DNA of 64,000 nucleotides from Cepaea nemoralis (GCA_014155875.1 JACEFZ010001416.1:1-64000); one strand, 5' to 3'; shown: positions 13,246 through 23,349, counted from the first letter of the stretch. Notes: generated by a model from the letters alone, not told the origin. Numbers and translations are program-made.

Positions 13246-13255
13246 CCATCACCAT
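13165..13255 (+). repeat. (ATC)n microsatellite at a LINE 3' end
   Basis: About 90 bp of TCA triplets with one TTA interruption near 13198. It is contiguous with the LINE end that starts at 13256, so it is the expanded (GAT)n tail of that minus-strand LINE. Confidence 0.95.
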
Positions 13256-13600
13256 ATGTCCTGCCAGCTGGGGCGTATGCGTTCATGTCTCTCCATATAT
13301 CTCGGTTCTTGGTGTTCTGGATCAACTCTGTTGTGACATTCCCCCATGCCACCGACTCAATCGATCTACCATCACTTCTCTTGGTCTGCCCCCGCCTCTT
13401 TTTCCACCGATCTTTCTAGTTGTCACGTTGTTCTTCAATGTCTCTCTGCTCATTACACGATCAGTAAATTCTGGTTATCTCTTTCTTAAAGTTGTATGTA
13501 CTTCTTCTAGTTGCATTGCCTTGTCCAGGCAATCATTGTTACTTACTCTAGCAGTTAATGATATTCGCCTCAGAAACCACATTTCCGTCTCTTCCTAGCT
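13256..13600 (-). mobile_element. LINE 3' fragment
   Basis: The minus-strand translation gives fragments of the recurrent tail: an LTARVSNNDCLDKA-like segment, then V(M)SRETLKNNVTTRKIGGKRGGGRPRE. Matching plus-strand landmarks are GTTGTCACGTTGTTCTTCAATG and CAGAAACCACATTTCC. Stops and frame breaks are present. Sister copies lie at 17990, 24484 and 26990. Confidence 0.85.
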
Positions 13601-13739
13601 TTGACTTTCCTCAATCTATCTACAAGACAGCAGGATGGTCTTTATTTCGATTTTTTTTTACGGGCGTACTTTTCCCAACCACCAGACAGATGATGCATTT
13701 TAACAAATCCAGGGAAGAAAACAAACGAGATTCTTCAGA

Positions 13740-13915
13740 CTCCGCATAGGACAAAACAGACTTATACACTACGTTTAATAGATTAAAGATAGGAGACGCT
13801 GATACGTGTAACTGAGGAAATGATAAAATGACAGCTAACCATTTGATGCAGGAGTGCCCATCATACAAATAACAGATTAATCTATTTTGGCTTACACGCG
13901 CTCCATTTCGCATTT
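13740..13915 (+). mobile_element. LINE 3' tail fragment (RNase H-type family)
   Basis: The plus strand reads the end of a second LINE family: a NRLKIGDADTCN-like cysteine motif with a stop, then MTANHLMQECP. The same C-x-C...H-L-x-Q-x-C tail is seen at 22095-22410 (minus) and 45120-45475 (plus). It is truncated and broken by a stop. Confidence 0.7.
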
Positions 13916-14039
13916 AATATTGAACCGTAATAGAGGAGTAGTATATGGCGTGCACTTGCCACATGATTGGAGGGTAAACTGGTAGGGTAATTTGGGTTTA
14001 TGAAGGAAATACGGGGAAAATGTCGACTCGGTGAAATTT

Positions 14040-14190
14040 TTTTTTTTTTTTTGTGTGGGGTGAAACGGCGTGTGGGAACTTTTTTTCGTGGGAACGAAAT
14101 TTTTGGCGCTGCCTGGTGGGGAAGTAATTAAGGTAAAATGTTCTGGAAAGCGAGGTTGTGAGATGAGTGGTAGTACTTAAAGAGAGGGCA
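14040..14190. other. T-rich and G/T-rich lead-in
   Basis: A poly-T run (14037-14052) precedes G/T-rich sequence leading into the minisatellite. Nothing coding is seen. Confidence 0.4.
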
Positions 14191-14199
14191 CGGATGAGG

Positions 14200-14640
14200 G
14201 AGGGGTATATGTTGGTGTAGACATAATGTGTATGGTGATAAACAAGGGTGTGATGGGTCGTGGTTCTACTCATGGGTATATGGTGGTGGTGTAGATATAA
14301 TGTGTGCGTGGTGATGAACAAGGGTGTGATGGGTCGTGGTTTCTACTCATGGGTATATGGTGGTGGTGTAGATATAATGTGTGCGTAGTGATGAACAAGG
14401 GTGTGATGGGTCATGGTTTCTACTCATGGGTATATGGTGGTGGTGTAGATATAATGTGTGCGTGGTGTCGTGATGGGTCGTTCTAGTCATGGGTTGGATA
14501 TATGGTGGTGGCGTAGACTTAATGTGTCTGTGTAGTGATACACAAGGGTGTAATGGGTATATGGTGGTTACGTATATGACTGTATCTGTGTAGTGATGAA
14601 CAAGGGTGTGATGGATCGTGGTTATACTCGATGAAGTAAG
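14200..14640 (+). repeat. G/T-rich minisatellite, unit about 75 bp
   Basis: The unit contains AACAAGGGTGTGATGGGTCGTGG, TCATGGGTATATGGTGGTGG and GTAGATATAATGTGTGCGT. Unit starts near 14240, 14310 and 14385 are well conserved, and later units are degraded. Open frames across it are composition artefacts. Confidence 0.85.
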
Positions 14641-14819
14641 AGCTGGTTACTATCATCTGAACAGTGTGATAGTAGTAGGTAAAGGGTGGTATATTCACTA
14701 CCATCATTACAAAGGAAAGCGTATAAAGTTATAATAGGTGTCATTTGATGGTAAGGGTGGTTATTAGTGATCAAGTAGAAGTGATATAGGGGGGTGGTCA
14801 TAAATATAATAAGAGGTGT

Positions 14820-15440
14820 TTGCAATTACACACTGGTCAACCAGTGGTCAAGTGGTCAAGTAAGGGTCAAGTAGTCAAGTAAGGAAATTTTAGGGAAAAG
14901 TGATTGTAATGAGATGGTGATGATTAAAGAATGGTAAATTAGTGGTCAAGTAGTGGTCAGCCAATGGTCAAGTAGTGAATAAATTTTAGGGAAAAATTGG
15001 TCGTAGTGACATGGTAATGTTTAAATTAGTGGTAAATTAGTGATCAAGTAGTGGTCAAGTAGTGGTCAAGCAGTGGTCAAGCGGTGTGTAAGTGAGGAAA
15101 ATTTTAGGGAAATTTTAGGGAAAAGTGATTGTAATGAGATGGTGATGATTAAAGAGTGGTAAATTAGTGGTCAAGCAATGGTCAAGCAGTGGTCAAGTGG
15201 TCAAGTGAATAAATTTTAGCGGAAAAGTAGTTGTAGCGACATGGTGATGCTTAAAAGGTGGTAAATTAGTGGTCAAGTAGTGGTCAAGCAGTGGTCAAGT
15301 AGTGGTCAAGTGGTCGAGTGACCACTTAAATTGTAGAGGACGATGTGCCTAAGATTATGGTAGTGATTAAAGTGATCGATGACGTGGTCAAGCAGTGGTC
15401 AAGCAGTGGTCAAGTAGTCAAGTAAGGAAATTGTAGGGGA
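14820..15440 (+). repeat. GTGGTCAAGTA minisatellite with a higher-order unit
   Basis: Short AGTGGTCAAG(T/C) repeats are grouped with a longer segment, AAATTTTAGGGAAAA..GTGATTGTA..GAGATGGTGATG. The combined unit recurs at roughly 100-bp spacing. The plus strand is nearly free of C apart from the TCAAG core. Confidence 0.85.
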
Positions 15441-15484
15441 AAGTACGTATAGTGCAATGGTGGTGGGTAGAGTGAAGAAGAATC

Positions 15485-16110
15485 AATAGTAGTGATAATA
15501 CTACTACCAATATTAGCGACAAGCACAAAGACAACCAAGTACATACTTGATACACACAAATACACACCTACAAACACAAAGACAACCAAACTTGATACAT
15601 TTGTACATACAGACATGCACATAAAGACAGACAAGCACAAAGACACACCCATACCATTACTACTGTCATCACAACTATACACATTGTACATACAGGACAC
15701 ACTGCACAATCAACACAAATATACAAGAACACTCAAAACAAACACAAGACAAGCACATACAAAGACACACCCATACATTACTACGTATTCAGCACCAACT
15801 GCTCCAAAGCTACAACACCCTACATCAGTACACAACAACAGCACAAATAACAACACACAAAGACAACACAAGAAACCACCACTACAGATTCGAAGTCAGA
15901 CAAACCATACCATTACTACTCTCACAACAACAGCTATACACAAGTACACACCATATCAAAGACACAAATACACACACACTCACCCATACACAAGAACCAT
16001 CAAAGACAAACACAAAGACAGCCAGTACACAACACATACAAACACAAAGGCAACCATACACAGACAACCCATACCATTACTACTGTCATCACAACTATAC
16101 GCTATCGCTG
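15485..16110 (+). repeat. A/C-rich imperfect repeat (CACAAAGACAACCA type)
   Basis: Degenerate units built from ACACAAAGACA, TACACACA and CCCATACCATTACTACT run for about 600 bp. The plus strand contains very little G. The 213-codon Thr/His/Lys-rich frame here is low-complexity and not a credible gene. Confidence 0.85.
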
Positions 16111-16227
16111 CAGCGCACTATCAAATTTTTTAGGTTATCCTTATTTCTTTTACCTTGTGGATTCCAAATGCCTTTCTAGTTGTACTATTCTCATGTTTTC
16201 TCAGTGTATGTTCTATCTAGCACCAGC

Positions 16228-16312
16228 ATCATTTCTTCACCTCTCAGTTCTCTGGTATGTGTCTAGTTCTCTCATATGTGTCTAGTTCTCTGGTGTGTGT
16301 CTAGTTCTCTCC
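16228..16312 (+). repeat. Triplicated TCTGGTATGTGTCTAGTTC unit
   Basis: Three 24-bp units of (G/A)TGTGTCTAGTTCTCT lie in tandem between 16228 and 16312. Confidence 0.8.
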
Positions 16313-16715
16313 ACGAGCTCCACATTGATGATTCTATCATACCATTTTATTCCTTCTATTTTGTGCAGGTAGCAATTAGTGAACTTGTATAGTTTATTTG
16401 TAATTGTTTTCCAGGTTTCTGATCATAAAGTTGCACAGATTTATTGTTAGAATTAAATAGTCTTCTTCTTCTTCTCCGTTCATCCGGATTTTTTTTCCGG
16501 ATGTGACTGCGTTGTGCCTGTTTACAGCAGAGCTGCGTTCTTGCGCCGTTAGGCCGACACATCCGACTTCTGCGGGCATTTGTTGACCGGGTTAACCTTC
16601 CCTGGGAATTAAATAGTCTAAGTTTGGTGGTATGTTTGATTCTGATTTTGATTTCCAGAAATGTCCTTTGCTGTATGTACAAAATGTAGCGTAACTAAAG
16701 ATCTGTATGTTTCAG

Positions 16716-16847
16716 TGCACCCTGGAGCTAGCTGTCAGACAGGAAACAAGTGTTCACATTTGTGTGTCAACATCTTTCAGGGCCAGACATCCCAGGATAA
16801 ATGCTACTGCCCAGACAACATGATGTTGGTGGGAAACACTTGCCAGC
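16716..16847 (+). CDS. Single EGF-like exon, LDL-receptor-related protein type (partial gene)
   Basis: This is the one convincing host exon. The 132-bp segment is bordered by a TGTATGTTTCAG acceptor and a CCAGC/GTAAGA donor. It is open in a frame with phase 1 at both ends, the symmetric arrangement usual for EGF modules. It encodes 44 residues with six cysteines (spacing about C-x5-C-x3-C-x12-C-x-C-x11-C). The core CSHLC, a later CYCP and MMLVGNTC match the EGF-like repeats found after LDLa or beta-propeller blocks in LRP-family receptors. Such a module would be extracellular and disulfide-bonded. I see no other exon of the gene, so the flanking DNA is presumably large introns, or the exon is an orphan. 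The family assignment is from the motif only; other EGF-containing proteins are possible. Confidence 0.75.
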
Positions 16848-16990
16848 GTAAGAAACTTATCACACACAAAACCATTCATTATAACTGATTCTGCCCCATG
16901 AAATTGTCACTGTAAAACTGTCATAACATGAACATCTCAAAATGTGGTTGGTCAGCTGTATAAGTGCACATTTACAATAAAATCAGAGAA

Positions 16991-17132
16991 TGTTGTACAG
17001 ACAAATCTTCATCAGCAAACAAAAGCAACACAGATTAATAAAGGCACTAAAATAACTACATTCAAGATTAATAGATTGTAGTTATTTTAGTGTCATTGTT
17101 TTTGTCTTTTGATGAAGGCTTGTTGCCACAAC
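16991..17132. mobile_element. 142-bp hairpin (foldback) element
   Basis: The outer arms start TGTTGT..ACAA..CTTCATCA and return as TGATGAAGGCTTGTTGCCACAACA. The inner arms are a perfect 15-bp inverted repeat, ACTAAAATAACTACA and TGTAGTTATTTTAGT, around a short AT loop. It lies 143 bp after the donor of the EGF exon. It resembles a MITE, but no target duplication is certain. Confidence 0.7.
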
Positions 17133-17329
17133 AGCCTCCATTGTTCTGTGATTGAGCTCCTGTAAGACTGACCTTCGATGCTGTGAGTTCTTCATATTGT
17201 GCCTTGTATTCTCACAGTTTACCACTCTTACCCCCATATCCTGTGTGAATGTAAGCACTTGACAATCGTATATCTTAAAAGGTACTCACTCTTAACTCTG
17301 ACAGTCCAGAGAGCATAGAAGTGCTGTGA

Positions 17330-17420
17330 TTGGTACATTTGCCTGTCGGCTCGGTGGTCATATGTTCGAATCCCCATCAAGGCAGAATTGACCCAGCCTA
17401 AAATACTAACAGTAATACAA
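17330..17420 (+). mobile_element. tRNA-like SINE head
   Basis: GTGATTGGTACATTTGCCTGTCGGC is followed by a B-box-like ATGTTCGAATCCCC and then the GACCCAGCCTAAAAT body start. Sister heads lie at 25262, 29790, 44895 (minus) and 57820. Confidence 0.65.
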
Positions 17421-17474
17421 TTAAAGGACCCTTTTACATGCCTGAAGGCTCTTCAAGCACACGATGCTAGACCC

Positions 17475-17590
17475 ATATTTGTAGGGACTATCCACACTCC
17501 ATGGGCGATACGGCCCGTATCACATCGACCATATTTGTAGGAACTATCCACACTCCATGGGCGATGCGGCCCGTATCACATCGACCATAT
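17475..17590 (+). repeat. 56-bp tandem duplication
   Basis: Two copies start at about 17481 and 17537, differing by two bases. Each contains the near-palindrome GATACGGCCCGTATC. Confidence 0.9.
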
Positions 17591-17599
17591 TTTACTGCC

Positions 17600-17910
17600 C
17601 AAGATAATTTTCGTACCCGTTTTAGGCTGGATTGACCTGGGAACCCAGGTCAATTTTAAGAATCTGAATGTGTTCAACTGTAGTTCACACCAATGATCAC
17701 CAGCACAGTATTGTCTAGCCACAAAGCTAGCTCGGCTCTCCAGCCTACAATAGATACAAGAAAATTGCATGGATAGTAAGGGTGGCTGGGTGATACTGGC
17801 CATATCACCTATCCAGTACTGAATGGATTATAAATAAATAGGGCCAGCACCATATTACCTGTATGCCTTAAGGCCTGTAAAAGGGTTCTTTCAGTCCCAG
17901 AAGAATTCAC
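17600..17910. mobile_element. SINE body fragments, both orientations
   Basis: TTTTAGGCTGGATTGACCTGG is the reverse of the CAACCTAAAATGGG body block. GTGGCTGGGTGATACTGGCC..TATCACCT matches the body at 25383-25412. The copies are mixed and incomplete. Confidence 0.55.
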
Positions 17911-17982
17911 AGCAAATGCCTAAAGGGAACAAAATAATAATGGTTAAGTAAAGCACGAATTGATTACTGAATATATATATAT

Positions 17983-18350
17983 AAAATCATCATCATCATC
18001 ATCGAGTGCCATGCCGACTGGCGTAGGAGTTCATGATCTCGGTCTTTGGTTTTCTGGATCAACTCTACCGTTGATATTCCTCCATACCACCGTCGCAATC
18101 CACCCAGCAACATTTCTCTTGGTCTGCCTCAGCCTCTCTTCCCCTCGATCTTTCCAGTTGTCACGATGTTCTCCAAATCCTCTCTTCTCTTCACATGACA
18201 AAAATAAGTTGTTTGCCTCTTTCTTATTGTTGTATATAATGTTTTAGTTTCATTAGCCTTTTTTATGCATTCGTTGTTAGTTACTTTGGCAGTCCAAGGA
18301 ATTTGCAACATGTAGAATTCAGGAACTGACATGCCTCTGGTGCGTCCCAA
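17983..18350 (-). mobile_element. LINE 3' fragment with short (ATC)n tail
   Basis: On the plus strand a (ATC)5 run at about 17986-18002 leads directly into GAGTGCCATGCCGACTGGCG, the family's terminal sequence. The minus-strand translation includes MLQIPWTAKVTNNECIKKA, RKRQTTYFCHVKRREDLENIV and TTGKIEGKRG. Only the C-terminal tail remains. Confidence 0.9.
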
Positions 18351-18543
18351 TCATCGTCATACATCTCTACCTGGCAAAAGCTCCACAGACCCCCGTCCCC
18401 CCCCCCCCGTCACTTCTCCCAAGATACCACACCGTTATTTGTGGCTCAGTGCCCTTTCTTCTCCTGTATAAATGCAAACATTAGCACCTTGCCCTCTTGA
18501 CATACGATAGTTTGTTACATTGTGCTTCAAATAGGCTTAACAA
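18351..18543. other. Repeat-derived spacer
   Basis: It has a poly-C run at about 18399-18408. A segment at 18475-18540 (CACCTTGCC..TTGTTACATTGTGCTT) is the inverse of 46120-46190. Confidence 0.5.
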
Positions 18544-19465
18544 CTACAACCCATGGCGGTGGCGAATGTGACTGTTAAGGCCAACTCGCGCTGCGAATGT
18601 TCGTCCACAATGGATGCATGTTAATACATGGTCATTTTCTCCATCATGCACCATCTTACGTCTCACACGCTCGGTGTGTGACTTATCTGCAATAATTTTC
18701 TCCGTTGTCTTGATTCCATTTCTGATATTTGCCCTCCATGCAACACGTTCAGCGGGGACTTGCTCCCAATGTGCATTATCAATCATGTCCAGCTTACACA
18801 CATCTTTATATCGTAGTAGAGGCCGACCCTGAGATCTCTTACCTACCTGTAATTCACCAAAAAAGATGTCCTGTGGTATGCTACCATCACCCATCCTCCT
18901 AACGTGTCCTATCCATCTAAGTCTACGAAGACTGAGCATGGAACAAACCGTCACACAACTTGATCTTTCCAATACTTCAGTATTTGTGATATTGTCTTGC
19001 CACTTAATACCAAGACTTGTTCGCAGACATCTCACATGACAGCTATTTAAACGTTTCTCATGGTGTGAGTAAGTTGTCCAGGCTTCACTGCCATTAAGAA
19101 GAGTTCTAAGGACACATGGTTGATAGGCAAGGACCTTTTTGTTTTGGCAGTAAGCTTCCTGTTCTCCCAGAGTTTTTCCCTTAAACTGTTCATTGTTGTG
19201 GTTCCTTACCATTCCTGATGTTGATTTCCTGATCTAGGGATAATTTGCTATTTACCTCTAATCCTAGATATGTAAAATGGTCTACTATCTATAGTTCGAC
19301 GTCGTCAATAAAGATTGACACTTTGTGACATACTCCGTGTCTTCTTTTTGCTAATTGGTAAACCAAATTCAGAACATTGGAGAATGCATATAGTAGACGT
19401 TGTAATTCTTCCTCAGAGTGGGTCGTAATTGCAGCATCATCTGCAAAATGCAACTCTCTTATCAG
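18544..19465 (-). mobile_element. LINE reverse transcriptase, C-terminal half with zinc finger
   Basis: This is the downstream part of a non-LTR retrotransposon ORF2, split from its upstream part at 20361. At 19433-19448 the catalytic FADD box is intact (ELHFADDAAI). After frame breaks, a 222-codon frame (18544-19212) carries the tail: LLNGSEAWTTY, RLRWIGHVRRM, then GRPLLRYKDVCKLDM. It ends in a classical zinc-finger pattern, C-x2-C near CIHCGRTF with H-x3-4-H at SHIRHRH. It was formerly a target-primed reverse transcriptase. Splitting and frameshifts make it a dead copy. Confidence 0.9.
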
Positions 19466-19715
19466 TTTTTTTTTTTTTTTTTTGCATATCCTTTACAGGA
19501 CATCGCTGTCAACATCAGCATCTTTCAGCTGTATGTTGATTTCTTGGCAAGATTACGCTCAGTAGTTTGCCATTGCTTTCTGAGCGGCCGGCTCAGTTAT
19601 TCAGCAAGTCACCAGCGGGGGTCGAACCGCTCCCAGCTCTCGCCCTGCTACGAGACTCTGCGTGATAAACGGGATTACGGAGAAAGTGTTGTAACCCCTC
19701 GACCAGAGAGACCGG
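19466..19715 (-). mobile_element. Full-length 250-bp tRNA-derived SINE with target duplication
   Basis: A 19-nt poly-T (19466-19484) is the minus-strand poly(A) tail. The 11-bp direct repeat TCTCTTATCAG flanks the element at 19455-19465 and 19716-19726. Read on the minus strand, the 5' end carries a tRNA-like A box (TGGTCGAGGGGTT) and B box (GCGGTTCGACCCC). It then has the body AAAGCAATGGCAAACTACTG and GATGTCCTGTAAAGGATATG. This body is shared with copies at 28160, 36849, 44510, 47760, 50275 and 57463. It would be transcribed by RNA polymerase III and moved by LINE machinery. Confidence 0.92.
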
Positions 19716-19726
19716 TCTCTTATCAG

Positions 19727-20360
19727 TACCCTCCTAATATTGGCCTTTGCCTTCAGTCATCATTTATCAGTTATCAATTGGGATATCTTCATTGCACTCC
19801 GGACAGGTCCATGGGTGCTCAGATCCTACCCCCAGCATATGCATCACCGTTCGGTGGCTAATAGTGCTAGTTCTGTGTTGGTTGACGAGGCACCTCGTTT
19901 TCCCGATGTACCTCTCGTATCTGGCCGTGCCATTTCTTACTCCCAAGTCTTTCATCCTGGACAGTGATGTGGATTCACTGACGTCAAAGTCCTCTGTTCT
20001 CGACATATCTTTAAGGACTTTAATGACATCGGCACGATCCATGGGCAGACCATCTACAGGGAGTGCAGAGCCAGCCAGTTTATCAGCTCGTTCATTTCCC
20101 ACGACTCCCGCATGCCCCGGGACAAAGATGAAAGTGACTTTGCGGACAACAGACTTCCGCAGCGACTCAGTCCACTGTCTACGTACAGATCCAGCATAGA
20201 CCTTCCGAATCATGCTCATTGAATCACTTAGTACACACACGTTGGTATAATGCTGTGATTCCAGCCATATGAAAGCCTGTGTAACTGCCATCACCTCCAT
20301 CGTCATGCTGCTCGTGGTAATAGAGTGGGCACCACTGGATTCTTGAACGGTTCGGCCCGC
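19727..20360 (-). mobile_element. LINE RNase H domain and 3' end, inserted in the RT LINE
   Basis: A 179-codon frame (19767-20306) reads as a LINE-type RNase H: EVMAVTQAFIWLES (active-site Glu), CVLSDSMSMIRKV (active-site Asp), FVPGHAGVVGNERADKLAG (His and final Asp). After it come CLVNQHRTSTISHRTVMHML and a C-x2-C tail (CPECN). The first catalytic Asp segment is missing because the copy is 5'-truncated. The sequence has no relation to the zinc-finger LINE it interrupts. Confidence 0.9.
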
Positions 20361-21083
20361 TTAACGGGCTGTAAATGCCCACGCACTTCTCTGCTGCTTT
20401 ACAACATATCCATCCGTGGCCTTTAATCTCTGACCATTGTAGAGACTGCCATCTGAGCGTGAGTGAATATATATACCACCATCCTGATCACGAAAGGCAT
20501 ATTTCAGTAGAAGTGAAAAGTATATTCCAAAGAGGGTGGGAGCTAGTACACAACCTTGCTTAACTCCATTCTTGATTTCAAACTCTTCTGAAGTTGCACC
20601 ATCAAACTTGATTACACCCTTCATGCCTGTGTGGAACGATTCCACAATGGGCAGAAGAGTTGGTGGGCAGCCAATCTTCTTTAGTGCCTTGAACAGACCC
20701 CCACAACTGATCAAATCAAATGCCTTTTTGAGGTCGATGAAGGCAATAATCAGTGGCTGTTTCTGTTCACGGCATCTTTCTTGCATTTGTCGCAATGAGA
20801 ATATCATATGAATGGTAGACCGGTTCTGTCGGAAGCCACACTGTGATTCGGGGAAGACTTGATCTCCAAGGACTTGAAGTCTGCGCAGAACAATTCTGGC
20901 AAATACTTTCCCAACAATACATAGAAGTGAGATACCCCTATAGTTGTTACAGTCGCTCCGACCGCCCTTGTTCTTGTACAATGTTATGATGCTTGAGTCT
21001 TTGAAATCCTGTGGGACTTGTCCTTCTCGCCAGCGTAATCTCACAGTATATTTATAAGGTAACACCACATCATATTTATACAT
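20361..21083 (-). mobile_element. LINE reverse transcriptase, N-terminal half
   Basis: This 240-codon frame shows RT blocks in order: WREGQVPQDFKDSSIITLYKNKG, NNYRGISLLCIVGKVFARIVLRRL, ESQCGFRQNRSTIHMIFSLRQ, FIDLKKAFDLIS (motif A) and GVKQGCVLAPTLF. It ends at GSLYNGQRLKATDG, just where the RNase H LINE fragment begins. The continuation with the FADD box is at 19200-19465. Only the 5' part upstream of the RT (endonuclease) is missing. Confidence 0.92.
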
Positions 21084-21660
21084 TTATACATGAACTCATT
21101 ATTAATTATTTTCACATAAATACACATACAAAGCAACATAGTCTCCTCTGAACATAGAGACAAAGAGATTATAAGATATATCGCAAACAAAGTATCATGG
21201 TAGATCTTTGCCTAATCATTATCTACACATGAAGACTCAATAAACAGAGAAGGGAAAGATCATCCCTCAAACAGGGCATGCGTTGGACCAGAAAGATAAT
21301 CATGCACTATTTTTCTATGTCAAATAAAATGTATCTAATTCTCCGAGGATTACTCTAGACCTTCTCAAAGAAAACTCTGCTCTAAGTTCATATCCAAATG
21401 TACAGACTTAGGTTTATTCACTATAATTTCCAACTTACCAATGTCGTCAAGAATTAAAAACTACACCATTAAAAACGACACCACATCTCCCGGACTGTAC
21501 ATCATGTCCGTCCTTGACGAATCATTTTGGCAACTGCACGCAAACAATGCATTTCTCCGCCGACATTCCCTGAGCTCATTCATTAACATAAATTATGTTA
21601 ATATGAATTACCCTGGCCTCACCAATCGAAAGGCTCACTTTTAGGGCGAAAATTGATGTA
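21084..21660. other. No gene seen
   Basis: This is AT-rich unique sequence without recognisable domains or repeats. Confidence 0.4.
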
Positions 21661-21663
21661 AGT

Positions 21664-21818
21664 CTGGTGGTGGTGGTGGTGGTGGTGGTGGTGTGGTGGT
21701 GGTGGTGGTGGTGGTAGTGGTGGTGGTGGTGGTAATGGTGGTGGTGGTGGTGGTGGTGGTGGTGGTGGTGGTGGTGGTGGTGGTAGTGGTGGTGGTGGTG
21801 GTAATGGTGGTGGTGGAG
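21664..21818 (+). repeat. (GGT)n microsatellite
   Basis: About 150 bp of GGT with GTGT, AGT and AAT interruptions. The minus-strand poly-His frame is an artefact. Confidence 0.95.
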
Positions 21819-22094
21819 GGGGGAGGGTTGGGCGCCGATGTTTCTAGGAACTGGGGAGAATAGGTGTAATTTTTCAGTTGCCCGCCCCGTCATGTGCAGG
21901 TGTTAATTCTCCGTGACAAAGTGTGGGCGGACTGTATTCAAAGTTTTTGACAACTTCGTTGTTGTAACTTTCCAGAAGAGATAGGGGGAAGATGGTTTAT
22001 GGCTACTTTTAAAATCAACGAGTACCCCTTTTAACCATGGTGAACCGTTTAAGCGTTGTTTTCCTCTTATTTGGAAGGGGATTGATTGGCGCGG

Positions 22095-22410
22095 ATATTA
22101 TAAATATTTAGAAATGTCACATTCACCTTCGTATGCGAGCCTGAATACATGTAAAGAAAGCAGAAGTCAACTCGAGCATCTTGACATCTACATAGAGCTT
22201 GTCCTCGCATGGGGTAGCCAAAACAATTGTCTCTTTTCTGCGTATACTGGACACTGCTGCAGCAAATGTTTAGTCGTCATTTTACTAATTTCACAGTTAC
22301 ATTGATCAGTATCTCCTATCGTTAGTTTATGAAACATGCAGTCATTCGGCCTCTTGTGTCCTGTGCGCAACCTGAAGATTGTGTTTGTCCAGTTCGGTGA
22401 AGTTTGCAAT
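22095..22410 (-). mobile_element. LINE 3' tail fragment (RNase H-type family)
   Basis: The 73-codon frame 22188-22409 reads NTIFRLRTGHKRPNDCM, then IGDTDQCNC and MTTKHLLQQCPVYAEKRQLFW, the usual cysteine-rich end after RNase H. The downstream minus-strand sequence to 22095 continues the tail. Confidence 0.85.
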
Positions 22411-22770
22411 ATGCATTATCTTTCTGGTTGCTTGAATGTTCGGTGGAGTTGGCAATATGCGTCATCCTTCTGCTGGCTTGGATGTTCGGTGGAGTTGGCA
22501 ATATGCATCACCTTTCTAGTGTCTAGGATGTTCGGTGGATTTGGCAATAAGCCTCATATCTTTCTGGTGGCCTGGATGTTCGGTGGAGTTGGCAATATGC
22601 ATCATATCTTTCTGATGGCCTGAATGTTCGGTGGAGTTCGCAATATGCATCATCTTTCTGGCAGCCTGCATGTTCGATGGAGTTGGCAATATGCATAATT
22701 TTCTGGTGGCTTGGATGTTCGGTGGAGTTGGCAATATGCATCATCTTTCTGGTCGCCTAGTTGGTCTGAC
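22411..22770 (+). repeat. Minisatellite, unit about 46-49 bp, about 8 copies
   Basis: The unit contains GTTCGGTGGAGTTGGCAATATG and CATCATCTTTCTGGTGGCCTG. Copies vary in length by 1-3 bp, so no frame is maintained. The first partial unit overlaps the end of the LINE tail near 22393. Confidence 0.9.
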
Positions 22771-23264
22771 CCCTACTTGGTTCTATAATGGTTGCTTATG
22801 AACCTCTTGGCCTTAGACAAGATTATGTCTGTATGAGGCAGAAGTAGTGTTCCCCGCTTCTATGCCAATCTGGCAGCCTCTTCATTTTAACAAGTTACAA
22901 AGCAATATGATAACAAACAACAACAACAACAACAATAAAATAACGACAAAAGTAGATTCCCTTAGTAAATTGTTTCAGGTTAAGTATTATCCATGTGTTA
23001 ACTTCATACGATATATAATTTCTGCAGCATGCATCTGAAATATGCCAGGCAATAAGTCGGGCAGCATATGTTTGTGGCGTATGTGTTACTCGCAGGCCAA
23101 TGCACTGTTAACAATAGATTTTACCTTTCGGTGAATACCACGTATTAGTGAATAGTGATATCACCACATTTTGAATCGGTGCTATGATATCACCACTTGA
23201 TGATTAGAAATAATTACAAGGGACCCATTTCTCGAAATAATTATAAGCTGTATCTCACTCTTTT

Positions 23265-23266
<2 letters not shown>
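22771..23266. other. Mostly unique; one arm of a foldback element at about 23015-23085
   Basis: ATGCATCTGAAATATGCCAGG and CAATAAGTCGGGCAGCATATG match the arms of the foldback element at 45509-45720. The partner arm is not seen here. The rest is unassigned, apart from an (AAC)n run near 22917-22934. Confidence 0.55.

Positions 23267-23349
<83 letters not shown>
23267..23349 (+). repeat. (CT)n microsatellite
   Basis: About 80 bp of perfect CT dinucleotides. Confidence 0.97.

Noticed and set aside
13155..13352. Poly-Asp, poly-His, poly-Ile and poly-Met open frames over triplet arrays (also near 21664, 31512, 34459, 44242)
   Set aside because: They are translations of (ATC)n and (GGT)n microsatellites, open in several frames at once, with no gene context.
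15492..16133. 213-codon Thr/His/Lys-rich frame
   Set aside because: It is a low-complexity A/C-rich repeat with no domain or splice signals, and the G-poor strand removes stops.
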